Source of the DNA: Moritella sp. 5
Lineage (GTDB): Bacteria > Pseudomonadota > Gammaproteobacteria > Enterobacterales > Moritellaceae
Assembly: GCF_018219455.1 (NCBI RefSeq)
Contig: NZ_CP056122.1
Span: forward strand, 3,100,001-3,164,000
Reading direction: 5' to 3'
Length of the DNA stretch: 64,000 nucleotides
Below the pieces are notes generated by a model, which did no database searches, was not told the origin of the DNA, and saw only the letters and a list, made by a program, of their open reading frames with translations. Shown in pieces: positions 55,418 to 63,307 of this stretch (position 1 is the first letter of the stretch; each line of letters begins with the position of its first letter). Both the position numbers and the translations under genes were made by a program.

Positions 55418-56344
55418 TTGATAAAAAAAGCGCAATTTGCAAATAAGTTACTTCATCCCAAGTATTGGTCGCTTTGGTTTGGTGCCAGCTTGGCACGTTT
55501 AACCCAACTCCTTCCTTTAGATAAGCAAATGAAATTAGGAGCCGCAATCGGCCGCTTGGTAAAAAAACTTATCAGCCGTCGTGTTAATATAGCAAAACGA
55601 AATTTAGAGATCTGTTTTCCTGATATGCCAGAGGCAGAACGAGAACGCCTGCTTGAACGTAATATTGAAGAGATCGGTAAAGCTATTTTCGATATTACTA
55701 ATGCTTGGTGGTGGTCAGACGAGAAAGTTCAACGCCATATGACGATTAAAGGCCAAGCGCATATAGCTCAAACCATTGCAGATGGTCACGGCGTCATCTT
55801 ATTTGCTGTACATTGCTTACCACTTGAAATGGGGGCCAGAATATTTGGGCAATTCCACCCCGGAGTCGGTGTTTACCGCCCGCATAAGAATCCCGTAATG
55901 GAGTACCTACAAGTAAAGGGACGTCTAAGGTCTAACAAAGCACTTGTGCCTAAAAGCAATCTTCGTCAAATGGTTAAGAGCCTTCGCAATCTTGATGTGA
56001 TCTGGTATACCGCGGATCAAGACTTCGGACGTTCCAGCGCAACCTTTGTTCCTTTTTATGCGATGCCCGATGCAGCAACGATCACAGGTGCAAGTACCCT
56101 CGCTCACCTTGGGAAAGCAAAAGTGTTGCCATTTAGTGTAATACGTAATGCTGATGATAAAGGCTATACCATAGAAATAATGCCACCACTCGATAACTTC
56201 CCGAGCAAAGATCACGTTGCAGACGCAAAACGAGGCAATACCATTATCGAACAAATCATTGATAAAGATAGGGCTCAATATATGTGGTTACACAGACGAT
56301 TTAAAACTCGCCCAAATCAAGATTCGCCTTCCGTCTATAAATAA
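55418..56344 (+). CDS. Lipid A acyltransferase (LpxL/LpxP type), TTG start
   Basis: A 308-residue inner-membrane acyltransferase that adds a secondary acyl chain to Kdo2-lipid IVA. Seen: FANKLLHPKYWSLWFG (start, as in LpxP), AKRNLEICFPDMPEAERE, the catalytic-type HCLPLEMGARIFG (about 132), GVYRPHKNPVMEYLQVKGR and AQYMWLHRRFKTRP at the end. The start is TTG 55418, with GAGG 5 bases upstream, because homology begins there and no ATG lies before it. LpxP is the cold-induced form using palmitoleoyl-ACP; whether this is LpxL or LpxP cannot be decided. Confidence 0.88.
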   Translation: MIKKAQFANKLLHPKYWSLWFGASLARLTQLLPLDKQMKLGAAIGRLVKKLISRRVNIAKRNLEICFPDMPEAERERLLERNIEEIGKAIFDITNAWWWSDEKVQRHMTIKGQAHIAQTIADGHGVILFAVHCLPLEMGARIFGQFHPGVGVYRPHKNPVMEYLQVKGRLRSNKALVPKSNLRQMVKSLRNLDVIWYTADQDFGRSSATFVPFYAMPDAATITGASTLAHLGKAKVLPFSVIRNADDKGYTIEIMPPLDNFPSKDHVADAKRGNTIIEQIIDKDRAQYMWLHRRFKTRPNQDSPSVYK

Positions 56345-56634
56345 TGTTATGCAGTATTGATATACTCGAATAACGAGCTTAAAACAACGCTATAGGCTCT
56401 CAATATAATTTGCTAATAGTTTGCTCACCAGCGGCTATTAGCAAAATTACTTGCAGAGATACACCAACCATTAGTGACCGAAATCACGATTTACGTTAAA
56501 CTAGCGCCAATTATCAGACTATAGCAGGAAAGAGTACGCCTACTGCTTTAGCAACCAACTTTCAGAACAGCAGATCGGGTTCCTCACAGCGTACCCATCT
56601 GACACAAAGATAAAATAAAAGGCTTATATTTCAA
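56345..56634. other. Intergenic region before ylqF with hairpin
   Basis: 290 bases. TTTGCTAATAG (56409-56419) pairs exactly with CTATTAGCAAA (56435-56445), 15-base loop, no T-tail; it may end the acyltransferase transcript weakly. The rest holds the ylqF promoter; no gene seen. Confidence 0.5.
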
Positions 56635-57561
56635 ATGAGTAAACAAACGATTCAGTGGTACCCAGGGCACATGCATAAAGCCCGTAAAGAGATCGCGGAA
56701 GTTATGCCGCAAATGGACCTCATTATCGAAGTACTCGATGCACGGATCCCTTATAGCAGCGAGAATCCAATGATCTCCGATTTACGTGGTGATACCCCTT
56801 GCATTAAGATTCTCAATAAAAGCGACCTTGCAGATCCTATCGTTACTGCACAATGGCTAGAATATCTAGAATTAGAGGAAGGTGTAAAAGCGTATGCCTT
56901 TACGACGCAAGAGCCTGCTGAGATCAAAAAGATCCCACAACTCGCTCGTGCGCTAGTGCCTAATAAAGAAGGCGCGCATAAAGTAATTAAAGCGATGATT
57001 ATGGGCATTCCAAACGTGGGTAAATCAACCACGATTAATATCCTGGCAAATCGTATCATTGCTAAGACAGGTAATGAACCAGCAGTGACGAAACAGCAGC
57101 AGCGTATCAAGTTAGACAACGGTATTGTACTGTCTGATACGCCAGGAATGTTATGGCCGAAAGTACAAAACCCACTTTCTGGCTACCGTTTAGCATCAAC
57201 AGGCGCAATTAAAGATACTGCTATTGAATATGATGACATTGGTATGTATGCAGCAGAATACTTATGTAAAACCTACCCTGACGCAATGCGTGCACGTTAC
57301 AAGCTAGATAACCTAGACAAGACAGACATAGAATTGCTAGAAGACATTGGTCGTGGCCGTGGTTGTTTAGGCCCAGGTGGTTTTGTTGATTTAAATAAAG
57401 CCGCAGCGATATTAATTAATGAGTTACGTACTGCCAAGATCTGTCGTATCAGTTTAGAAACGCCAGCAATGGCTGAAGCAGAAAAACAGGCTGTGATTGA
57501 ACGTTTAGCCCTTGAAGGCGTGAAGATTAAAAAACGTAAGCCAAAGAAAAAACGTCGTTAA
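56635..57561 (+). CDS. ylqF: Ribosome biogenesis GTPase YlqF/RbgA
   Basis: A 308-residue circularly permuted GTPase that helps the 50S ribosomal subunit mature. Permuted motifs in order: IEVLDARIPYSSENP (about 32), G4 NKSDLAD (about 61), G1 [11 protein letters not shown] (about 123) and G3 DTPGMLWPK (about 167), with a basic tail (KIKKRKPKKKRR). The N-terminal QWYPGHMHKARKEI is typical. A second, broken copy of its 5' half is at 62315-62582. Confidence 0.93.
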   Translation: MSKQTIQWYPGHMHKARKEIAEVMPQMDLIIEVLDARIPYSSENPMISDLRGDTPCIKILNKSDLADPIVTAQWLEYLELEEGVKAYAFTTQEPAEIKKIPQLARALVPNKEGAHKVIKAMIMGIPNVGKSTTINILANRIIAKTGNEPAVTKQQQRIKLDNGIVLSDTPGMLWPKVQNPLSGYRLASTGAIKDTAIEYDDIGMYAAEYLCKTYPDAMRARYKLDNLDKTDIELLEDIGRGRGCLGPGGFVDLNKAAAILINELRTAKICRISLETPAMAEAEKQAVIERLALEGVKIKKRKPKKKRR

Positions 57562-57596
57562 TCAAGAAATATTAAACTGTCGTTAACCGTTCGTTC

Positions 57597-57643
57597 GAAA
57601 AATAAAAATGCCCCCAGTAATTGGTAGTCCAACTATTGGGGGC
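57597..57643 (-). terminator. Terminator of the RND operon
   Basis: A 15-base stem with two mismatches, 57610-57624 with 57629-57643, loop TAGT; on the leftward transcript it is followed by CAUUUUUAUUUUU (57597-57609). Confidence 0.8.
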
Positions 57644-57685
57644 CAGTTCAACGAGGGCTCTTCACTAGTAATTGTAAGCGTTAAA

Positions 57686-57869
57686 CTAACCGCCTTCTGC
57701 TTCTAGCGACAAATTCGCTTCTGAAGTACCAGATTCACTAATGATTTTACCATTCTCATAATATGTCACTATCAAAATCGGAGCCTATTATTACATCAAG
57801 AACGCTATTAATCTGTTCTTTCGTCACACTATGAATCGTTAAAGCCACGAGTAAAAAAAATCTATTCAT
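57686..57869 (-). pseudogene. Small third gene of the RND operon, frameshifted
   Basis: The ATG overlaps the RND stop codon (ATGAATAG), so translation would be coupled. The first frame gives MNRFFLLVALTIHSVTKEQI, signal-peptide-like, then NSVLDVIIGSD and a TGA at 57756-57758 after 37 codons. In the next frame (+1) an open stretch continues with VTYYENGKIISESGTSEANL and SLEAEGG up to a TAG at 57686-57688, and stops occur in the other frames nearby. The whole length is 184 bases, one more than a multiple of three, so a single-base insertion has probably broken a gene of about 60 codons. Function unknown; I recognise no family. Confidence 0.5.
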
Positions 57870-60800
57870 CTTTATTTTTACCTATCGATTTAATAAAGGT
57901 AAATGCCAAAGGGACAACAAATAATGAAATAAATGTACCTAGTAACAAACCTCCCACGATGACCAAACCAATTTGTTGTCTATTTTCACTTCCAGGACCA
58001 ATGGCCAACGCAAGTGGTAAAGCCCCTAATACCGTGGCTGATGTTGTCATCAAAATAGGGCGAAGTCTCAACGTTGCAGCATCCAAAATTGCCGTTAATA
58101 AAAGCTCCCCTTCTTCTAGTTTTTGTTTCGCAAATTGTGTAATCAATATACCATGCTTAACAATGAGTCCAATCAGGGTAATCAATGCAATACCACTGTA
58201 TAAATTCAAACTATTCCCAGTTACTTTTAACAACAGTAAAGCACCGATAAGTGCAAAAGGGACACAAGTCAAAATAACCAATGGCTCAACAAAACTCTCA
58301 AATTGAGCCGCCAAAATCAAATATATAAAGATCAACGCAAATAGAAATAACCAAATCATACTCTCTGTATATTCTAAATACTGCTGCGCACTACCTGAAA
58401 AAGCAATAGTCGTATTGGATGGAAGTGTTTCTTTAGAAATGATGTCTAATACATTAATTCCCTGCTCAATAGAAATATTCGATGCTAATTTAACTGTCAG
58501 CGTTCCCGAACGAAGGCGGTTATAATGCTCTAAGCCTGAAGGCGCATTATGTTCACTAATTCTCACCAAGCTTTGCAAAGCAATCATTTCATTCTTATTG
58601 CTTCTAACGTATATCTCCTCTAACACCTGTAAAGACTGACGTTTTTCCTCAGGTAGCTGTATAATGACATCTACATTTTGGCTACCAAAATTATATTTAC
58701 CTACTTGCTTCCCTCCTAACATTGTCTCTAACGTATCTGTTATCTTATTGATGGGAATATCTAGATCTGCTGCTAATTCACGGTTAAGGTGAATTTTCAA
58801 TTGTCTAGTATCCCATTTAAGGTTTGAATTTGAACTCACTATGTCTTTATGCTTTTCAGTCTCTTTAACTAATTCTTGCATCGTACTGCGCAGTTGCTCA
58901 TAGCTCCCTGTCGTCAATACTTTAACTTCAATTTCCCCTGGTGAAACTGACGGAAGAGACCACGTTAATGGTGGAGGTACAACACCAATATTGACTTGTG
59001 TTCCTGGAATATTAGAAAACTTATCTTGCAAACGGCTTGCTATTTGATAACTATTTTTGACTTCATCCTGCTTTACGACCACTGCGGCATAAAAAGATCC
59101 CCGTTTCCAGTTTTGCATTAAATAATCCTGCACCTCAGGCGTTTCATCCAATACCTTTTCAAATTGAGGTATAAATGATTGGGTTCGGCTAAAGCTATCC
59201 TGAGGGGACGTTTGTACTGATAAACTAAGCAATGGCATATTCATCGCTGGTGAAAATTCTTTTGGCAATAAATAAAAAGTCCCAATACCAATAAACATTA
59301 ATAGGGTTAGACCACCAAGTGCCCATTGAGATCTTGCTAAAAATAAGGATAAATACCTATGATACTCGGACTGAAGGCGCTTAAATAACCGCTCAGAATA
59401 AATCGCATAACTGGATTCTGTACTTGATGCACGCAATATTTTTGAGCACATCATCGGGGATAAAGTGAGTGCAAGGAATCCTGAAATAAATATACTTCCC
59501 AATAACGTAAAAGCAAACTCTTTGAAAATAACACCAGATATACCACCAGAAAATGCAATAGGAAGATAGATAGCGGCTAATGTCATCGTCATAGATATAA
59601 TGGGAAAAGTTATTTGCTTAGCCCCCTTGAGAGCTGCAGATAATGGAGGCTCCCCTTCCTCGATAAATCGTGAAATATTTTCAAGCATGATAATGGCGTC
59701 ATCGACCACTAAACCAACAGCTAAAACCAAAGCTAACAAGGTTATACTATTAATCGTATATCCCAAGGCATAAATCACGGCAAAAGAACCAATTAAACAG
59801 ATGGGTATAGTCACAATAGGAACAAGTGATGATCTGATACTACCTAAGAATAAAGTGATGACGAGTAAAACGAGAATAAATGCTTCGAAAATCGCGTTAT
59901 ACACACTATGGAGTGCAGCTTCTGTAAATTCAGACTCGTTATATTCGACTATATATTTCATACCACTAGGTAGTGAATTAGCTATTTGCTCTGATAATTC
60001 AAGAGCTTTACTCGTCATATCTAATACATTAGCCCCAGCTTCAGGGACTATTCCAATCGCAACACCTGATTTACCACTAACAGAAAAATAACGTACTTGC
60101 GTATCACTCGTTCTATGTTCATTACCCATTTCGACTGTGGCAATATCTTTTAATCTAACGAGCTGATTATCATTATTCCTAATAATTAAATTTGAAAATT
60201 CAGCAGGGTTCTCTAATGTAAGATCCGCCACAATCGTATAAGACAGGCTATCACCCTCAATAGAGCCTGTTGGGACTGTATCATTTTGGCTCTCTAATAG
60301 TTCAGTAACCTCATCAACAGTGATTCCACGAGCTGCCATTTTATCCGGATGTAACCAAATCCTTAATGCATAATGATGACGACTCCACAATAGGACATTT
60401 GCAACATCCTTTGATGCTTCAAATTGCGGAACAATAAATTGTTTCACATAATTAGTCAGTGCTCCAATAGATTCATTTGAATCAAAGTACGCAAGGAACA
60501 AAACAGGTTGAGCATTTGGATCTGTTTTCGAAATAACGGGAATTTCCGATGGTAATTCATCAACAGTTTTACTTATTCTATCTCGTATATCAGCGACTGC
60601 ATCATCTATATCGGAGCCTAACTTGAATGTAAGCATAATATTACTGTTGCCATCTTGACTCGTTGACATCATATACTCAAGATCTTGAACGCCAGACATC
60701 GCATCTTCTAGAATAGTTGTTACCTGAGTTTCAACAATAGTACTCGATGCCCCCGGATAATCAGTACTAATCGTTACCACAGGGACGGTTATTTTCGGTA

Positions 60801-60909
60801 AATAGCGTAGCGGTAATTTTAGGTAACAAATAACGCCAATAATAATAAGCAATAAACTTAATACACAAGTAAAAACGGGACGTTCAATATAAAGGTTTTT
60901 AGTTTTCAT
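57862..60909 (-). CDS. RND efflux permease
   Basis: A 1015-residue inner-membrane proton-driven pump of the RND superfamily (hydrophobe/amphiphile efflux type), with twelve helices and two large periplasmic loops. Seen: MKTKNLYIERPVFTCVLSLL (start), PRYLP-type pore region (YLKLPLRYLPKITVPVV), TDYPGASSTIVETQV and ALVLAVGLVVDDAIIMLENI with the proton-relay Asp pair (about 405). It overlaps the adaptor gene by four bases (ATGA) and is followed by a small broken gene. The outer-membrane channel is not in the operon. Drug specificity unknown. Confidence 0.92.
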   Translation of the reverse strand: MKTKNLYIERPVFTCVLSLLLIIIGVICYLKLPLRYLPKITVPVVTISTDYPGASSTIVETQVTTILEDAMSGVQDLEYMMSTSQDGNSNIMLTFKLGSDIDDAVADIRDRISKTVDELPSEIPVISKTDPNAQPVLFLAYFDSNESIGALTNYVKQFIVPQFEASKDVANVLLWSRHHYALRIWLHPDKMAARGITVDEVTELLESQNDTVPTGSIEGDSLSYTIVADLTLENPAEFSNLIIRNNDNQLVRLKDIATVEMGNEHRTSDTQVRYFSVSGKSGVAIGIVPEAGANVLDMTSKALELSEQIANSLPSGMKYIVEYNESEFTEAALHSVYNAIFEAFILVLLVITLFLGSIRSSLVPIVTIPICLIGSFAVIYALGYTINSITLLALVLAVGLVVDDAIIMLENISRFIEEGEPPLSAALKGAKQITFPIISMTMTLAAIYLPIAFSGGISGVIFKEFAFTLLGSIFISGFLALTLSPMMCSKILRASSTESSYAIYSERLFKRLQSEYHRYLSLFLARSQWALGGLTLLMFIGIGTFYLLPKEFSPAMNMPLLSLSVQTSPQDSFSRTQSFIPQFEKVLDETPEVQDYLMQNWKRGSFYAAVVVKQDEVKNSYQIASRLQDKFSNIPGTQVNIGVVPPPLTWSLPSVSPGEIEVKVLTTGSYEQLRSTMQELVKETEKHKDIVSSNSNLKWDTRQLKIHLNRELAADLDIPINKITDTLETMLGGKQVGKYNFGSQNVDVIIQLPEEKRQSLQVLEEIYVRSNKNEMIALQSLVRISEHNAPSGLEHYNRLRSGTLTVKLASNISIEQGINVLDIISKETLPSNTTIAFSGSAQQYLEYTESMIWLFLFALIFIYLILAAQFESFVEPLVILTCVPFALIGALLLLKVTGNSLNLYSGIALITLIGLIVKHGILITQFAKQKLEEGELLLTAILDAATLRLRPILMTTSATVLGALPLALAIGPGSENRQQIGLVIVGGLLLGTFISLFVVPLAFTFIKSIGKNKDE

Positions 60910-61949
60910 AATGATACTAGCTCCACGTTTCGGCCATTAGCTAGCTTCTCTTGACCAAGCGTGACTACAGAATCCCCCACGTTTATACCTTTTACAATTT
61001 CCGCAGTATTCCCTACCATTTGAGCTATCTTTACAGATCGTTTATAGGCTTTACCATTTTCAACAATAAATACATCATTACCTTCGATTGTTGGTATTAA
61101 TGACGTTTGCGGAACGAATAAAGCATCGTTTTTTATACCTAGAACAAGCTCAACTTGGACGAATAAACCAGGGGATAATATTGAATCGGTATTTTCGATT
61201 TCGGCCCATACTGTCATAGTTCTAGTATTAGTATCGATATTTGGTGCTATATAACTGACTTTTCCAAAAAATTGTTTTTCAGGTAAAGAATCGGAGTAAA
61301 TAATCAATTTGTTATCGATGGCCGCCTGACTAAAATATTGCTCAGGAATACTGAACTTAACAATCAAACTTGTATTATCAAACAGTTTGACTAAAGCTTC
61401 GCCACTATCTACATATTGACCTGCATCAATCTGACTTGCGCCGATAATGCCTGAAAATGGTGCTTTGATTGCCATTTTATTTAATTTGATCTGGAGCTCT
61501 TTTAACACATGCTTTTTATTATTGTATTCAGATTCCGCATCATCTAAAGATTGTTTAGAAATAATATTTTTTTCCATTAACCTTAAATTGCGTTCATAAG
61601 TTAATTTACTTAAATGTAACTCAGACCCCGCCGTAGAATACTGAGCTTGAAAAAGCTGACTATCAAGTTGATATAAAAGATCACCTTTTTTAACTTTTGT
61701 GCCATATTGAAATAGAATTGATTCTATTTTACCCTCTATTTCAGGACTAATATCGATTGCTTTTTTTGCTGATAACGTTCCTATCGTTTTGACCTGAATC
61801 GGCACGTTTTGAGCCATTACTTTGGTTACAACCACCTTAATAGTCTGAGGTGAATGATTAATTTCACTTGCATGACTAAAAAAATAATCGTTACCGAACC
61901 AAATAACCATGGCTGCAGCAATTGTAGCTATACTAAATTTTACTTTCAT
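60906..61949 (-). CDS. RND efflux periplasmic adaptor
   Basis: A 347-residue membrane fusion protein. A signal/anchor helix (FSIATIAAAMVIWFGNDYFF) is followed by the barrel-sandwich hybrid (IDISPEIEGKIESILFQYGT, GDLLYQLDSQLFQAQYS), a helical hairpin (ERNLRLMEKNIISKQSLDDA), the second lipoyl half (APFSGIIGASQIDAGQYVD) and a beta-barrel domain. It joins the permease to an outer-membrane channel. First gene of the leftward operon; start region lies close to the IS66-like remnant. Confidence 0.9.
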   Translation of the reverse strand: MKVKFSIATIAAAMVIWFGNDYFFSHASEINHSPQTIKVVVTKVMAQNVPIQVKTIGTLSAKKAIDISPEIEGKIESILFQYGTKVKKGDLLYQLDSQLFQAQYSTAGSELHLSKLTYERNLRLMEKNIISKQSLDDAESEYNNKKHVLKELQIKLNKMAIKAPFSGIIGASQIDAGQYVDSGEALVKLFDNTSLIVKFSIPEQYFSQAAIDNKLIIYSDSLPEKQFFGKVSYIAPNIDTNTRTMTVWAEIENTDSILSPGLFVQVELVLGIKNDALFVPQTSLIPTIEGNDVFIVENGKAYKRSVKIAQMVGNTAEIVKGINVGDSVVTLGQEKLANGRNVELVSL

Positions 61950-62076
61950 TTATATATCCCTTTAAGAAAATATCCCTCATACTGAAAGGCAATTGACAAC
62001 AAGAATAGTACCCATTTATAGGCACTAATAATAGGGAGGTAATAAATTTTAATAACTTTACTATTATATGTCGTAA

Positions 62077-62305
62077 ATAAGCACCGCAGGCGTTACAACG
62101 CAGCCGTTCCATGATGTGTTGCTCTGGAAAAAAAGAGCTTTGCCCTGTGATCCGTAAGAAGCTTGCAGGCTCATATTTAGTGAATTTCCCCAAGTTGCAT
62201 TCAGGACATAATTCACCTTTGGCTAACGATGTTAGCGCATGCTGTATTACTTTGGCTTTCGTGCGCTTAGTTTGGTTATATTTGGCTTGTTGAATAATGC
62301 AGGGC
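62077..62305 (-). pseudogene. IS66-like transposase fragment (zinc-ribbon part)
   Basis: A leftward frame encoding KVIQHALTSLAKGELCPECN, LGKFTKYEPASFLRITGQSS and EQHIMERLRCNACGAY. The paired CPEC/CNAC with the RITG segment between is the zinc-ribbon section found near the N-terminus of IS66-related transposases. After GAY the similarity ends and the frame runs on into unrelated sequence before the adaptor gene. The frame's apparent first codons come from the antisense of the ylqF fragment. Only about 75 residues remain of a protein normally near 500, so it is dead. No inverted repeats are seen. Confidence 0.6.
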
Positions 62306-62314
62306 TGGTGGTAG

Positions 62315-62582
62315 CAGGGCATATGCACAAAGCCCGTAAAGAGATCACGAAGTTATGCGCAAATGGATCTCATTATCGAAGTACTCGATGCACGGATTCT
62401 TTATAGCAGCGAGAATCCAGTGATCTCTGATTTACGTGGTGATACCCCTTGTATTAATATTCTCAATAAAAACGATGATAATGGGCATTCCAAACGTGGG
62501 AAAATCAACAACGATTAATATCCTCGCTAATCGTATTATTGCTAAGACGGGTAATGAGCCAGTTGTGACGAAACAGCCGCAG
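62315..62582 (+). pseudogene. Decayed partial copy of ylqF
   Basis: 62315-62474 matches intact ylqF 56663-56825 at about nine in ten bases, with at least two single-base deletions (the copy reads CACGAAG and ATGCGC where the gene reads CGCGGAAG and ATGCCGC). Then 170 bases are missing: in the intact gene AAAGCGA occurs at 56819-56825 and again at 56989-56995, and the copy jumps from one to the other. 62475-62582 matches 56996-57105 (ATGGGCATTCCAAACGTGGG and on). The frame is broken several times. It lies in the same orientation as ylqF. Confidence 0.9.
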
Positions 62583-62623
62583 TGATTGAGCATTTAACCG
62601 TTATAATCTTAACTAGCGTTAAA

Positions 62624-62662
62624 AAAAAGCGCCTCTCGTTACAGTAACGAGAGGCGCTTTTT
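62624..62662 (-). terminator. Terminator of the 165-residue hypothetical gene
   Basis: A 19-base perfect inverted repeat, 62624-62642 with 62644-62662 (GCGCCTCTCG/CGAGAGGCGC core), followed on the leftward transcript by a run of eight U. Confidence 0.9.
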
Positions 62663-62701
62663 ATTATTGATTAACGCTAAGTATTCATCTTCCTTAACGC
62701 T

Positions 62702-63199
62702 TTATTTGATGATTAGACGCACATCGTCATCATCACCAAGTTCAATAATGAACTGTTCCTTACCGGCTTTCACAGAACGACTCACCCATTCTAATGGAAT
62801 TGTGATTGAGCCCATTTCACCATCAAAAATTTCATCTTGATTGAATTGAAAATCAGCATCGTTATCTGGGTGACAACCTAGTGCGTACGCTAATGTACCT
62901 CGCTCGATTGGCGAGATATCACTTGAAACATTATTCATAATGAAAACGCCGTGCTCAGCCATCAAGGTTAATTGTGCTTTTAGTTTTTTAGGGTTCAGTT
63001 GATTAACATCTGGCCAGAAGTTAAGACCTTTACTTAATGCTTCAACTTCATTGTTACCGTTCTCATCAACAACTTTAGAACCTTTAAATTTCGTAGGGTC
63101 CCAAAGATCATCATAAGTAGGGGTAAAAGTCTTTGCTGCTAACGCTTCAGCTTCAATAGGCAAAACTTCATCAAGAGAAAATATAATTCGTTTCATTTT
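62702..63199 (-). CDS. Hypothetical protein, 165 residues
   Basis: I do not recognise it. No signal peptide; the protein is acidic (SLDEVLPIEAEALAAKTFTP, DNDADFQFNQDEIFDGEMGS, ELGDDDDVRLIIK) and predicted soluble alpha/beta. ATG 63199 is chosen because AGAG lies about 9 bases before it; an upstream Met at 63232 would run through the aroG terminator. It is a single gene with its own strong terminator. Confidence 0.6.
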   Translation of the reverse strand, partial: KMKRIIFSLDEVLPIEAEALAAKTFTPTYDDLWDPTKFKGSKVVDENGNNEVEALSKGLNFWPDVNQLNPKKLKAQLTLMAEHGVFIMNNVSSDISPIERGTLAYALGCHPDNDADFQFNQDEIFDGEMGSITIPLEWVSRSVKAGKEQFIIELGDDDDVRLIIK

Positions 63200-63218
63200 G
63201 GTCCGCTCTTTAATGACA

Positions 63219-63244
63219 AAAGCACAAACCAAAGTTTGTGCTTT
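63219..63244 (-). terminator. Terminator of aroG
   Basis: AAAGCACAAAC (63219-63229) pairs exactly with GTTTGTGCTTT (63234-63244) around a 4-base loop, with a U-rich tail on the leftward transcript, 63 bases after the aroG stop. Confidence 0.8.
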
Positions 63245-63307
63245 ATAATATGCTAGGACTATATACCTAAACAGCGTTGTAATGCAAGTCAGCTAACCGC
63301 TTGCTTA

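Noticed and set aside
57850-57860. Phase-variable homopolymer (eight T) in the small RND-operon gene
   Set aside because: Adding or removing one T leads to early stops in the new frame, so slippage there would not restore the reading; the frameshift lies further downstream.
61933-62328. 131-codon leftward frame read as a whole gene
   Set aside because: Only the middle (about 62077-62305) resembles a transposase part; its first codons are antisense to the ylqF fragment and its end runs into the adaptor gene. Kept as a pseudogene fragment only.
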